A DNA stretch of 47,801 bases from Candidatus Microgenomates bacterium (GCA_023245215.1 JAHFKS010000005.1:1-47801); one strand, 5' to 3'; positions 33,909 to 43,176 are shown, counted from the first letter of the stretch. Notes: a model not told the origin generated them from the letters alone. Translations and numbers: made by a program.

Positions 33909-34877
33909 ATGAAAAACCATCCTGAATACCAATATTTAGATTTAATGAATGATATCTTAAAGAACGGCGTCCGTAAGGTAGACCGGGGGACGACCGATGC
34001 CTCATACAGCGTCTTTGGCCGGCAGATGAGGTTTGATTTATCTCAGGGTTTTCCCCTTTTGACGACAAAAAAAGTCTACTGGAAGGGTGTTCTTCACGAG
34101 CTTTACTGGTTCTTATCCGGCCAGTCGAATATCAAGTATCTGGTCGATAACAACGTCCATATCTGGGACGATTATCCTTATAGAAGATTCAAGATTTTAG
34201 ATTCAAGATCCAAGATATCTAAGGAAGAGTTTATAGAAAAAATCCGCACGGATAAAGAATTTGCCGATAAATGGGGAAATCTTCCAAGAATCTACGGAGA
34301 ACTTTGGCGGAAGTGGCCCACAAGCAAAAAGGGAAAAACTATTGATCAGTTAAAATGGGCGATTAACGAAATAATTGAGGATCCGGCCTGCCATAATGCT
34401 ATTGTCACTTCCTGGAATCCGGAATATCTTTACACAATGGCTGATTATAAAGACACTTCCCATTTCCCGATTTGTCACAACATGTATCAGCTGAATGTTA
34501 ATAATGGGAAACTTTCCCTCCAACTCTATCAGAGAAGCGCCGATATTTTTTTGGGAGTGCCTTTTAACATCGCGAGCTATGCTTTACTGGCCTTAATCAT
34601 CGCAAAAATTGCCGGTTACAAGTCAGGCGACTTCATCCATACTTTCGGAGACGTCCATATCTATGAAATCCACCTTGATCAGGTAAAAGAACAGCTGAAA
34701 AGAAAACCGCTGTCTTTGCCGAAAGTCAGCTTCAGCCACAATTTTGAAACAATTGAAGGCTTTAGACCGGAATATGTAACCTTGGAAAATTATCAATCCC
34801 ATCCTCCGATCAAAGCCGCCTTGAGCGTCACCGGAGGATATTTTGGTAAGAAAAAGAACATTTTTGATGTTAAATAA
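33909..34877 (+). CDS. thyA: Thymidylate synthase (ThyA)
   Basis: 322-aa folate-dependent thymidylate synthase (dUMP to dTMP). It has the catalytic Cys in FPICHNMYQL (family PPCHxxxQ), YQRSADIFLGVPFNIASYALL, GDVHIYEIHLDQ and an N-terminal Arg loop. Between HIWDDYPYRR and EEFIEKIRTD it contains FKILDSRSKIS, encoded by an ATTCAAGATTTTAGATTCAAG-type repeat. A GTG at 33903 overlapping the folC stop is an equally possible start. It is followed directly by DHFR, which recycles the dihydrofolate. Confidence 0.95.
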   Translation: MKNHPEYQYLDLMNDILKNGVRKVDRGTTDASYSVFGRQMRFDLSQGFPLLTTKKVYWKGVLHELYWFLSGQSNIKYLVDNNVHIWDDYPYRRFKILDSRSKISKEEFIEKIRTDKEFADKWGNLPRIYGELWRKWPTSKKGKTIDQLKWAINEIIEDPACHNAIVTSWNPEYLYTMADYKDTSHFPICHNMYQLNVNNGKLSLQLYQRSADIFLGVPFNIASYALLALIIAKIAGYKSGDFIHTFGDVHIYEIHLDQVKEQLKRKPLSLPKVSFSHNFETIEGFRPEYVTLENYQSHPPIKAALSVTGGYFGKKKNIFDVK

Positions 34878-34881
34878 AAAC

Positions 34882-35364
34882 ATGATTTCAATAATTGCTG
34901 CAATTGGAAAAAACCGGGAGCTTGGAAAAGACAATAAACTTCTCTGGCACATATCCGAGGATATGAAAAGATTTAAAAATTTGACAACAGGGAACGTTGT
35001 TATTATGGGAAGAAAAACCTACGATTCCATCCCGGAAAAGTTCAGACCTCTTCCCAACAGGGTGAATATTGTCGTCACCCGTGACAGTAATTACCAGCAA
35101 AAAGGAGCCATAGTCTGTCATTCAATAGAAGACAGTTTGGAAAAAGCCAGAGAATTTAATAAGGAAATATTTATTATCGGCGGAGCCAGCATCTATGAAC
35201 AGGGAATAAAATTCGCTGATAAACTTTATCTTACTCTAGTGGATAAAGAATACTCTGATGCCGATGCTTTTTTCCCGGACTATTCAGAGTTCAAAAAAGT
35301 AATTTCAGAAGAAAACCATTCTTCAGGAGAATTTCAATTTAAATTCATTGAAATTGAAAAGTAA
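34882..35364 (+). CDS. folA: Dihydrofolate reductase
   Basis: 160-aa DHFR. ISIIAAIGKNRELGKDNKLLWHISEDM holds the substrate loop and the acidic residue, MGRKTYDSIP the NADPH site, and FIIGGASIYEQGI the second cofactor strand. Three in-frame ATGs exist (34843, 34867, 34882). The last gives the family N-terminus MISIIAAIG and lies 4 nt after the thyA stop. No ribosome-binding site. Works with ThyA. Confidence 0.95.
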   Translation: MISIIAAIGKNRELGKDNKLLWHISEDMKRFKNLTTGNVVIMGRKTYDSIPEKFRPLPNRVNIVVTRDSNYQQKGAIVCHSIEDSLEKAREFNKEIFIIGGASIYEQGIKFADKLYLTLVDKEYSDADAFFPDYSEFKKVISEENHSSGEFQFKFIEIEK

Positions 35365-35387
35365 TCTGTGATATTCTTAGTCTAAGT

Positions 35388-36197
35388 ATGGATAACTTTA
35401 CTCCACTAAAAACTAAACCAAAAAAGGGCAAAAATAAATTGATGATTTTTTCTACATTATTTTTATTTTTGATTTCAATTTTTTCTATCGGTTATTACTT
35501 GCGGACAGATTTGATTATGTTTATTGGTAGAGCTAATCCTGCGCCACCTAACTGTGGTGATACAAGAAGTTGTAGTTGTGGTCGATCTGAACCGGGAAAC
35601 CGGGCTGGAGCAAACAGACGACCTGGTGATTATAGAAACGAATGTGTATGTGGAGGACATTATTGTGTTGAAAGCGTAGATACTACAAATCGAGGTGGTG
35701 GAGATAATGGTGGAGGAACAACTACTGTAGCAAGTAATCCAACAAATACGCCGACGCCAACAAGTTCTCCCACCCCGACACCGATTGGTGCAACACCTAC
35801 AGAAGCAATAACAACTCCGACAGAAGTGCCGACTGCAGTTCCTACAGAAGTACCTACAGAAGCGCCAACAATAAAACCGACTGAAAAACCAGGCCCGACG
35901 GCAACGCCGATTCCGGTCCTTTGCGGCACCAAGGACTGTGACGACAAGACTAATCCGTGTCGTTCAGGATATATCTGCGTCCAGGCGCACGATGGAAGTA
36001 ATTACTGCACTTCAGCGGATTTTGCCAATGCCTGTAAAGCTAATCCATCATATAACAGCTGCTGCACAGCGCCGGGCGCGCCAACGGCGACACCGACAGG
36101 TGTCACAGCTACACCAGCCGCACCAGTGTCGGGAAGAGCAGCGTGGTGGATGTTTACGATTCCATCGTTTATAATATTGGGGAGTTTGCTTTTATAA
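35388..36197 (+). CDS. Cys-rich, Pro/Thr-linker membrane-anchored surface protein
   Basis: 269-aa protein with an N-terminal membrane helix (about residues 20-38), a Cys-rich patch (CSCGRSEPG, ECVCGGHYC), a long TPTPT/PTEVPTEAPT linker (about 118-170), a second Cys-rich patch (CGTKDCDDKTNPCRSGYICV) and a C-terminal hydrophobic segment. Probably a disulfide-bonded surface protein held at both ends. No domain recognised. Confidence 0.65.
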   Translation: MDNFTPLKTKPKKGKNKLMIFSTLFLFLISIFSIGYYLRTDLIMFIGRANPAPPNCGDTRSCSCGRSEPGNRAGANRRPGDYRNECVCGGHYCVESVDTTNRGGGDNGGGTTTVASNPTNTPTPTSSPTPTPIGATPTEAITTPTEVPTAVPTEVPTEAPTIKPTEKPGPTATPIPVLCGTKDCDDKTNPCRSGYICVQAHDGSNYCTSADFANACKANPSYNSCCTAPGAPTATPTGVTATPAAPVSGRAAWWMFTIPSFIILGSLLL

Positions 36198-36215
36198 ATT
36201 TTCTAAAATACTATT

Positions 36216-36701
36216 ATGGCAAAAGCCAAAACAGACGGAGCTGATGTAAAAGGAGCTTTGTCTAGTCTCGAGTCGACTCTAAAAGTTTATCTGGTGGAAA
36301 AAGCGCCTGCTTTACCCACTCAATGGCGGGAGCTTTTGGTCAAATTTGCTCCTTATTTGGCTATCATCGGCGTTGTCGTCGGGGTTCCGGGTGTCTTAGC
36401 CCTTTTTGGTCTTGGAGCTCTTGTTGTTCCTTTTGGAACTATTGGCGGCATTGTTACCGGTAAGCCATTTTTGGGAGTAGGATATTTATTTAATGTCGTC
36501 TTTTTAGCGCTGATGGTTTTACTTGAAGCGCTGTCAATCCCAGGACTTTTTGGCCGCAAGAGAGCCGGTTGGAATTTTATGTTTTGGGGAACTTTATTGG
36601 GAGCGGTGCAAAATGTCGTCAGTTTTAATATTGGCGGATTGATAATCGGAACTTTACTGTCTCTTTATTTCCTGTTCCAGGTAAAAGAGTACTATAAGTA
36701 A
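36216..36701 (+). CDS. Small polytopic membrane protein, unknown function
   Basis: 161 aa. A soluble N-terminal segment (about 45 residues) precedes four hydrophobic helices rich in Gly and Val (LAIIGVVVGVPGVLALFGLGALV near 48-70, then 3 more) and ends KEYYK. No recognisable family. It lies 1 nt before queA. TAAAAT at 36204-36209 is 6 nt before the ATG, so it probably starts a queA-tgt transcript. Confidence 0.65.
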   Translation: MAKAKTDGADVKGALSSLESTLKVYLVEKAPALPTQWRELLVKFAPYLAIIGVVVGVPGVLALFGLGALVVPFGTIGGIVTGKPFLGVGYLFNVVFLALMVLLEALSIPGLFGRKRAGWNFMFWGTLLGAVQNVVSFNIGGLIIGTLLSLYFLFQVKEYYK

Positions 36702-36702
36702 G

Positions 36703-37752
36703 ATGGATTTGAATCAATACGATTATTTTTTGCCGGAAGAAAATCTGGCTTTGAGTCCGGCTGTTCCTCGTGATTCTTCCAAGCTTTTTGTCTATAAAAC
36801 AAAGACAGATGAGATTATTTTGGATCATTTTTATAACCTGGATAAATATCTGCCTAAAAATTCTTTTCTGGTTTTGAATAACACTAAAGTATTACCTGCC
36901 CGGGTGACTATGAAAAAAGAGACAGGGGGGAAAGTCATCGTATTATTTTTGGTTAACGAATTAACTAGTTCGGGGATTGTTAAGGTGATGGCTGATAGAA
37001 AAATAAACGTCGGTAATTTTCTTTACTTCAATAAAAAAGAATTTCTACAGGTAGTTGGTCAAAAAGAACACATTTTTGAACTCAAATATCTATTTTCCAA
37101 AGAAAAACTATTCAACCTTCTCAAAAAATATGGAACAATGCCTATTCCTCTTTATTTAAAAAAATCCCCCCTGAAACGAGACGAACTGATGGAAAAATAC
37201 CAGACGGTTTTCGCCAAAAAGGAAGGATCGTCGGCTGCCCCAACAGCATCTTTGCACTTCACAGACAGGGTTTTTGACAGATTAGACAGAAAAAGAATTA
37301 ATAGATGTTTTGTCACTCTTCATGTCGGCCTTGGGACATTCGCACCATTGACAGACGAGAATTTAAAAACAAAAAAACTCCATGAAGAATATTTTGAAGT
37401 CAGTAAAAAAGCGCTAGAAGATATTAAAAGAATGAAAGCATTAGGAAAAAAGCTGATAGCTGCCGGGACAACTGTAACGCGAACGTTGGAAACGTTCGCG
37501 AATTTAGAAGTTAAAAGCAAAAAGTTAAAAGTTTTTGGGAAAACTGATTTGTTTATCTTTCCTCCTTATGATTTTAAAATGGTTGATATTTTGATTACCA
37601 ACTTTCATCTGCCAAAGTCGTCTTTAATGATGTTGGTGGAGTCATTTTTGCAACATAAACATTCGAAAAAATCGCTAGTGCAACTATATAATATAGCTAT
37701 TAAAAATGATTTCCGCTTTTATTCGTTCGGCGACGCCATGGTAATTTTATGA
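36703..37752 (+). CDS. queA: S-adenosylmethionine:tRNA ribosyltransferase-isomerase
   Basis: 349-aa QueA, transferring ribosyl from SAM to preQ1 in tRNA to give epoxyqueuosine. It has YFLPEENLALSPAVPRDSSKL, FLVLNNTKVLPAR, AAPTASLHFTD, HVGLGTFAPL and NFHLPKSSLMMLV. Around residue 260 the coding DNA contains a perfect 9-bp inverted repeat and a KSKKLKVFG stretch from repetitive DNA. Overlaps tgt by 4 bp. Confidence 0.96.
   Translation: MDLNQYDYFLPEENLALSPAVPRDSSKLFVYKTKTDEIILDHFYNLDKYLPKNSFLVLNNTKVLPARVTMKKETGGKVIVLFLVNELTSSGIVKVMADRKINVGNFLYFNKKEFLQVVGQKEHIFELKYLFSKEKLFNLLKKYGTMPIPLYLKKSPLKRDELMEKYQTVFAKKEGSSAAPTASLHFTDRVFDRLDRKRINRCFVTLHVGLGTFAPLTDENLKTKKLHEEYFEVSKKALEDIKRMKALGKKLIAAGTTVTRTLETFANLEVKSKKLKVFGKTDLFIFPPYDFKMVDILITNFHLPKSSLMMLVESFLQHKHSKKSLVQLYNIAIKNDFRFYSFGDAMVIL
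37478..37500 (+). repeat. Perfect inverted repeat inside queA
   Basis: CGCGAACGT-TGGAA-ACGTTCGCG: 9-bp arms, 5-nt loop, GC-rich within an AT-rich gene. It is immediately followed by an AGTTAAAAG-type low-complexity stretch. Confidence 0.7.
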
Positions 37753-38870
37753 ATAATTTTTTTAAAGTTCTCCATAAATCAAAAAAGTCAAAAGCCAGAA
37801 TAGGAGAGATTAAGACAAGTCACGGGATAATTAAAACGCCTTCTTTTGTGGCGGTCGGTACAAAAGGTACAGTCAAAGCTTTGACACCGGAATTAGTTAA
37901 ACAAATCGGAACTCAAGCTGCTTTTGTCAACACTTACCATCTTGTTACCCATCCGGGTGCAGAAATAATTGAAAAGGCCGGAGGGATACATAAGTATTCG
38001 AGATTGAACATGCCATTGATGAGTGATTCTGGAGGATTCCAGGTGTTTTCTCTGGCGAGGGAACAAAGGAAAGCTGATATTCGGGGTGAAGAGCAGCCTT
38101 TGGTGGTGAAAATATCTGATGACGGAGTAAAGTTCCGTTCGGCGTTTGATGGGAAACTGATTGAGTTTACACCGGAGAAGTCGATGGAGTACCAGAGGAA
38201 AATAGGGGCTGATATTAATATGGCTTTTGATGAGTGTACGTATTATCCGGCGACGCATGAGTACGCGGAAAAGGCAATGGAAAGAACGCATGAATGGTTA
38301 ACACAGTGTATTAAGTTTAAAGAAGACTCGTCTTCATTAAAACAATATCTATATGGAGTCATTCAAGGTGCAACTTATAAGGATCTAAGAAAAAAATCCG
38401 CCGAGTTTGTCGTCAGCCAAAACACTCCAGGGGTGGCGATTGGCGGAGTGTCTGTAGGTGAGAGCAAAAAAGAGATGCGCGATCAGGTGAAATGGGTGGC
38501 TGATTATCTGCCAAAAGACCGCCCGGTTCATTTATTAGGGGTTGGACAGGTGGATGATATTATTGATTTGGTTAAATACGGCATTGATACTTTTGACTGT
38601 GTCGAGCCGACAAGATTGGCTAGGATGGGAGTGATTTATCAAGTTCGGGGTGAAATAGATATTACTAAAAATATATATAAGAATAATCTGGAAAAAGTCG
38701 ACGTCGATTGTAATTGCTACGTCTGTACTTATTTTACAAAGTCTTATCTCCACCATTTATTCAAGCAGAGAGAAATCCTCGGTTATACACTGGCAACTTA
38801 CCACAATCTTTGGACAATGGAAAAGCTGTTCGAGCGGCTGCGGGATTTAATAAGCAAGGATCTTGTATAA
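37749..38870 (+). CDS. tgt: tRNA-guanine transglycosylase
   Basis: 373-aa TGT, exchanging G34 for preQ1. It has the substrate pocket MSDSGGFQVFSLA (catalytic Asp), the nucleophile Asp in GIDTFDCVEPTRLAR and the zinc site CNCYVCTYFTKSYLHHLF. Coupled to queA by a 4-bp overlap, so the queuosine steps sit together. No preQ1-synthesis genes are in the window, suggesting salvage or genes elsewhere. Confidence 0.97.
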   Translation: MNNFFKVLHKSKKSKARIGEIKTSHGIIKTPSFVAVGTKGTVKALTPELVKQIGTQAAFVNTYHLVTHPGAEIIEKAGGIHKYSRLNMPLMSDSGGFQVFSLAREQRKADIRGEEQPLVVKISDDGVKFRSAFDGKLIEFTPEKSMEYQRKIGADINMAFDECTYYPATHEYAEKAMERTHEWLTQCIKFKEDSSSLKQYLYGVIQGATYKDLRKKSAEFVVSQNTPGVAIGGVSVGESKKEMRDQVKWVADYLPKDRPVHLLGVGQVDDIIDLVKYGIDTFDCVEPTRLARMGVIYQVRGEIDITKNIYKNNLEKVDVDCNCYVCTYFTKSYLHHLFKQREILGYTLATYHNLWTMEKLFERLRDLISKDLV

Positions 38871-38941
38871 AAAACCACAAACAGAGCCTCAAATGGTCAT
38901 TTTTTATGGTATAATATGTCTTTAGAAGTCTTTGTTATTAT

Positions 38942-40138
38942 ATGACTCAATTAAGAAGAATAGAACAAGGGCAACCGTCTCCAGAATTAAGAATCACTCC
39001 TCAGAGTCTACTTAGATATAACCAAACAGAAAAAGCTATCCACAACCGCCAGGAATGGAGAAGAACTAAGGAAGCCAGAGACGGCCAGATGACTTTATAT
39101 ATTGTCTGCGGTGATGCCAGAATCGTTACCGCAGAAATATTTGATGGCCCAAAAATAGTTTCCATCGCTTCAATTGCTAGTTCTGGCGACTTGGAGCATT
39201 TTAAGCATTTACTGCGCCACGACTATGTAGGTCAGATCGTTGTTGTCGGCCATTTTGACCATGAAAAAATCAACGAAACGGGCCATATGGCAGGATGCGG
39301 AGGAATAGACAATAGCAAAAAACTAAAAAAAGGAGAAGTGAAAATAGAAAATGAAGAATTGGAAAGTTTTCTTGAACAGAGAGTCTCGCCAGGTTTTTTT
39401 TCCAGTGTCAAAAAGACTGTTGAAGAAGCTGGTATGTTATCAGGAGGAAAGCCTGTTTTGGGAGTATTGGTTGACCATCTCACCTACGGCGCTTTTCCAA
39501 TAATGGAGTTGATTGGGAGCAGACTGATGAAATATCCTGAAGGTTATTTAAAAGCGTTTCAAAAAGGGCAGATAACCAATATTCAAGACCTATTAACTTT
39601 AGACAGCGGCGTGTTTCCTGAGTTAAAAATAACAGATCTCGACCCAGTTTTTCGGAAGATAATTAAAAAAAACAGGGAAAAGGCCAGAAAAAGAATAGAA
39701 AAAGACCCGGATTTTATGAAAAGACAGAAGGTCCAAAATCCATCAACAGTCGCCATCTCAACCTGCCCGATGCCGATGGCTTTGAGATATCCTGAACCTT
39801 TTGGTGTACCAAATAAAGTTTTTGTCATCCGCCAACCATTTATAAAAAGAGATGAATTAAAAAGTTTAAGCTTCGAAGATGTAGATTTTAAGTCAGTTGT
39901 CGGCCAACTTTATTTTCCTTTATCAAACGCCCTAAAAAACGATCCTAAAAAAGGTTTTACAGACACAAGAGACCTTTTAATAGAAACCCCTAACTTGGAA
40001 CTGTCTGCTCAAATCGCTAATAGGTTAAAAACAATCCAATTCGTTAAAGACTGGATTGCCCAAAGAGGAGGAAAAATAATTATCGCCGAAGTAAAAGAAG
40101 ACGAAACAACCCGAGCTCAATTTTTTTCCGAGGATTAA
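38942..40138 (+). CDS. CxDxR-motif protein, possible distant beta-carbonic-anhydrase relative
   Basis: 398 aa. LYIVCGDARIVTAEIF (C-x-D-x-R near residue 55) followed about 50 residues later by VVVGHFDHEKINETGHMAGCGG recalls the two zinc-ligand strands of beta-carbonic anhydrases. However, the His-Cys spacing (HMAGC) is one longer than the usual HxxC. The C-terminal 240 residues have no recognised motif. No signal peptide. TATAAT at 38910-38915 gives a leader of about 20 nt. Activity uncertain. Confidence 0.45.
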   Translation: MTQLRRIEQGQPSPELRITPQSLLRYNQTEKAIHNRQEWRRTKEARDGQMTLYIVCGDARIVTAEIFDGPKIVSIASIASSGDLEHFKHLLRHDYVGQIVVVGHFDHEKINETGHMAGCGGIDNSKKLKKGEVKIENEELESFLEQRVSPGFFSSVKKTVEEAGMLSGGKPVLGVLVDHLTYGAFPIMELIGSRLMKYPEGYLKAFQKGQITNIQDLLTLDSGVFPELKITDLDPVFRKIIKKNREKARKRIEKDPDFMKRQKVQNPSTVAISTCPMPMALRYPEPFGVPNKVFVIRQPFIKRDELKSLSFEDVDFKSVVGQLYFPLSNALKNDPKKGFTDTRDLLIETPNLELSAQIANRLKTIQFVKDWIAQRGGKIIIAEVKEDETTRAQFFSED

Positions 40139-41112
40139 AAAACTTTATACGCTTTATTAAAAATCTCGAAGTCCACTTCTTTCTTTCCTTCCAGCTGGAC
40201 ACGAACAATTTTCAATTTCCCATTTTCAATTTTCATTTCTGTAATTTTCAGCCGTTTGTTATTTGGCAGTAAAGTCCATATGCCGGGCCAGGGATACAAG
40301 CCTCGAAAATAGTCGTAGATAATCTTCGGGGAATTTCCAATTTTCGATTTCCAATTTTCCAACAATTTATATTTATATAAATAATCAAACAAAAGCTTTG
40401 GAATTTCAAATTCTTCTAAAGACTTTCCTGCTAAAGCTTTTATTAAAGTCAGAAGAGGGATAAAGCCGTCTTCTTTTGTTGGAAACCTTCCATAAGTCGC
40501 CTGGCTGTGGTTTTGAGGCGTCAGTTTGATTTTATTTCTGACGAGATCTCTTATTTTTTTGACGGAAAACTCATAAGAAAGTTCTCCGAGCCGTTTTGCC
40601 AATTCGTCTCTTTTCTCTTGAGGGCTAATCTTGACTTCCAGTTGTCCGACTAAATATCCGTGGTCGATTTTTTCGTCGGTTTGAACAAGAGAAACAGCTG
40701 TTTTTTCATCTCCGAGAACCAGTGAGTAGGCGGCGGGAGCCGGACCTTTTAATTTGGGTAAGGCGGAGAAATGGATGTTCCAGAAGCCGTGTTTAGGCAC
40801 AGAGAGGATGTTTTTGGGAATGATTTGTCCGTAAAAGTATATTAAGGCCAGATCACAGTTTTTAATTTTCAATTTTAAATTTTCATTCAAATCTAAATTT
40901 TTAATATCTAAAATTTCTAAGCCATATTTTTTTGCGACCGTTTTAACAGGCGTTGGAGTGAGAATTTGCTCGCGACCGACTTTTTGATCGGGCTGGGTAA
41001 TAACCAGTTTTATTTCTGCAGTTTCCTGGATTGATTTATCTGTAAGAAATTTCTCCAAAAATTCCGCGGAGAATTGAGGCGAGCCGAAATAGGCAATAGT
41101 CAATTTTTTCAT
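40135..41112 (-). CDS. fmt: Methionyl-tRNA formyltransferase
   Basis: 325-aa enzyme formylating initiator Met-tRNA. It has IAYFGSPQFSAEFLEKF, the catalytic Asn and His in NIHFSALPKLKGPAP (family NxHxSLLPxxRGAAP), Asp in EKIDHGYLVGQ and a C-terminal OB-like domain with YPWPGIW. Three stretches (NLDLNENLKLKI, NWKSKIGNS, KIENGKLKI) come from the AATTGAAAATT repeat family. Start and upstream stop overlap by one base (TAATG). Converges with the previous gene by 4 bp. Confidence 0.92.
   Translation of the reverse strand: MKKLTIAYFGSPQFSAEFLEKFLTDKSIQETAEIKLVITQPDQKVGREQILTPTPVKTVAKKYGLEILDIKNLDLNENLKLKIKNCDLALIYFYGQIIPKNILSVPKHGFWNIHFSALPKLKGPAPAAYSLVLGDEKTAVSLVQTDEKIDHGYLVGQLEVKISPQEKRDELAKRLGELSYEFSVKKIRDLVRNKIKLTPQNHSQATYGRFPTKEDGFIPLLTLIKALAGKSLEEFEIPKLLFDYLYKYKLLENWKSKIGNSPKIIYDYFRGLYPWPGIWTLLPNNKRLKITEMKIENGKLKIVRVQLEGKKEVDFEIFNKAYKVF
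40203..40250 (-). repeat. AATTGAAAATT-type repeat, fmt 3' region
   Basis: The coding strand contains AAATGAAAATTGAAAATGG and AAATTGAAAATTG, yielding KIENGKLKI in Fmt. Confidence 0.6.
40861..40920 (-). repeat. AATTGAAAATT-type repeat, fmt 5' region
   Basis: Coding-strand low-complexity tract encoding IKNLDLNENLKLKI. Nearly identical over about 25 bases to the copy in the GT4 gene at 30741-30770. Confidence 0.65.
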
Positions 41113-41378
41113 TATTTTATTTTAAATAAAACCGCCGGAGCAGTGGCGTCTTCTTTTATTTCCAGATTCGCAGGATACGTAAATTTCAGCCCCCATTTTT
41201 TGCTTTTGAAGTCTTTGTATTGGATAGGCGGAGTCGGGGAAGGCGAACGAGTTGGCGTTATCGATAACATAAAGTCAACTGCTTTATTGTTTTTTTCCAC
41301 TCTTTGCCCATAGCGGAAGCCCAGGACAAAAGCCAAGACTAAGATAAGAAAAAAAATAAACAAAAAGGGCTTGCTCAT
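41112..41378 (-). CDS. Small membrane-anchored protein upstream of fmt
   Basis: 88-aa protein: an N-terminal helix FLFIFFLILVLAFVLGF, a basic stretch, a Pro/Ser/Thr linker (TPTRSPSPTPP) and a short beta-type tail KKWGLKFTYPANLEI. That last motif is typical of small surface domains in compact Gram-positive-like genomes. Function unknown. One-base overlap with fmt. Confidence 0.6.
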   Translation of the reverse strand: MSKPFLFIFFLILVLAFVLGFRYGQRVEKNNKAVDFMLSITPTRSPSPTPPIQYKDFKSKKWGLKFTYPANLEIKEDATAPAVLFKIK

Positions 41379-41401
41379 AGTTAAAAGTATAACAAATTGA
41401 A

Positions 41402-41436
41402 TTGACTTTAATTATAAAGTTAACTATAAATTTAAT
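41402..41436 (+). promoter_or_regulatory. Promoter TTGACT-N17-TATAAA, leaderless
   Basis: TTGACT at 41402-41407, 17-bp spacer, TATAAA at 41425-41430, then 6 nt to the ATG at 41437. Confidence 0.75.
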
Positions 41437-43176
41437 ATGAAGAAGTTTTTCTTTCTGTTTTTTTTATATCTTTTTATTTTTTCCGCTTTTTCTTATGCTC
41501 AAACGACCCCAGCAAATACATCAACTGATTTGAAACCTCCATATGTAATGGAATGTGTTACTGTCAACGGCAAAGACGGAGGTTGGCCGCCTAAGGTTGA
41601 TACAGTGACTTTTTCTGGTACTTGTAGCTCTGATAGCCCGTGTGATATAGGAATTTGTTTAGGTGATAATTGTACTGTCTATAATGCTGAAAAAGATACC
41701 AGATATTTCGGCAAACCAGGAACAGGACTCCCAAACGTTACGGTTAGCGGCGGAGGCGATCCGCACAAACTGCCGCCAGGTCAATTCACAGATATTCAAG
41801 GTTCAATTTCTAATCCCTCAGACCATGTTTGGTATTCAATTTATGCCATTCACGAACCCTTAGCTTTAAGCTTGGGCGGAGAAGGTAAGGATCCGTCTCA
41901 ACAGTTAGGCAAAAATGAGTTCCAATTGGCTGGATCGATGGGAAAATGTCTGTCTGTCTATTGGGATCCTTATGGCCGTGTTTTTGACTCTCAATCGCTT
42001 GAACCTTTGGGAATGAATGAAGCCAGAGTGACGCTACTTGATGAAGCAGGTCAGATTGTTAACACTCCATCAAACAATACCCCGATTGATGATTTAGGAA
42101 AATATAATATTTTTCTTCAAACTGACGGAAAATACAAACTCAAGGTAGACTCGATGGTGAACCATGATTTTATTCCAGTCGCTCCAAATTCCCGATATTC
42201 AGAACTTTATGAAAAAATCTATGTTTCCGGCGACCCGGCATTTGCCGAAAGTAAAAGCAACCCGCAGCGGTACGACATTCCGGTTAAACCAAGATCAACT
42301 CCTTATCATAGAGATCCGGTAACTATTTCCAAAAATCAAGACATAGTTTGGAATTTGGGCCAGGAATACGCAAAGATTGAGCTAAGAGTATCTCATCCGA
42401 TGACAAGAGTAATCACAAACATCAATAGCAGTTGGACCTGTGATCAGACAAACTCAGTTTATACAGACAAAGAAGGATTTTGCACAATAATGGTAAAAGC
42501 ATCAGAGATACCCCAAGAAGGGATTGATATCAATTACGCTCTTGATAGTAAATATTATCCGCTGGCGACTAATTTAATAAACAGACTTTTTGATAAAATA
42601 ATCTCTCTCTTTGTAAAAAATGTCAGTGCTCAACAAAAAATTAGAATTGATGATACTTCTGTCGCTAATAGCGTGCATTTTGATCCAATATTGCGTTATA
42701 TTGAGGGTCTTGCTTATGACGCCAATAAAGAACCAATCGCCAAAGCAAAAATAAATGTAAGATTGATTAATAAATCAATTTTCTACTCGACTGTGGCTGA
42801 CGATCGGGGATATTTTGTCATATACAAAAACAGCCTTCCGCCTCTAGAATTTTATCTAGAATATGTTGATCCAAAAACCTCCCAAATCATTAAAAAAACA
42901 ACTTCAGAGTTCGTCAGTGATAATCAGTCGTTTCTAAAAACAGAAAAAATAAATTTGATGGCGGCGACAAAATTTAACCAACCGGTTGTCGACCCAAAAA
43001 CAGGAAAGCTGAATGAAATCGTAAAACCACCCGTTTCCACTATTGCAGCTTCTCCCATTAACGGCGCAAACGGCGGCAAGGCTACGTTAGCAATCATAGT
43101 TTTTGTTTTAATCGTGTTAGTTTTGGTTGCTTTAGGAGTAATCGTCTATATAAAACAGAATAAATCTTTTACTTGA
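41437..43176 (+). CDS. Large secreted, C-terminally anchored surface protein
   Basis: 579 aa: signal peptide (1-20, FSAFSYAQ), a Cys-rich N-terminal region (CSSDSPCDIGICLGDNC), two carboxypeptidase-regulatory-like beta domains (about 195-240, LGMNEARVTLLDEAGQI, and 425-500, IEGLAYDANKEPIAKAKINV) and a C-terminal membrane helix near 550-572 with a short basic tail. Likely exposed on the surface; ligand unknown. Strong promoter directly upstream. Confidence 0.7.
   Translation: MKKFFFLFFLYLFIFSAFSYAQTTPANTSTDLKPPYVMECVTVNGKDGGWPPKVDTVTFSGTCSSDSPCDIGICLGDNCTVYNAEKDTRYFGKPGTGLPNVTVSGGGDPHKLPPGQFTDIQGSISNPSDHVWYSIYAIHEPLALSLGGEGKDPSQQLGKNEFQLAGSMGKCLSVYWDPYGRVFDSQSLEPLGMNEARVTLLDEAGQIVNTPSNNTPIDDLGKYNIFLQTDGKYKLKVDSMVNHDFIPVAPNSRYSELYEKIYVSGDPAFAESKSNPQRYDIPVKPRSTPYHRDPVTISKNQDIVWNLGQEYAKIELRVSHPMTRVITNINSSWTCDQTNSVYTDKEGFCTIMVKASEIPQEGIDINYALDSKYYPLATNLINRLFDKIISLFVKNVSAQQKIRIDDTSVANSVHFDPILRYIEGLAYDANKEPIAKAKINVRLINKSIFYSTVADDRGYFVIYKNSLPPLEFYLEYVDPKTSQIIKKTTSEFVSDNQSFLKTEKINLMAATKFNQPVVDPKTGKLNEIVKPPVSTIAASPINGANGGKATLAIIVFVLIVLVLVALGVIVYIKQNKSFT

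Noticed and set aside
35735-35900. Possible tandem repeat or CRISPR array
   Set aside because: ACAGAAGTNCC-type units simply encode the PTEVPTEAP linker; there are no spacers of regular size.
35660-35947. 95-aa minus-strand ORF rich in Val/Gly
   Set aside because: Shadow of the repetitive Pro/Thr linker in the surface protein on the other strand.
37501-37545. Extra insertion domain in QueA
   Set aside because: The distance between conserved motifs is as in other QueA proteins; only the residues are low-complexity.
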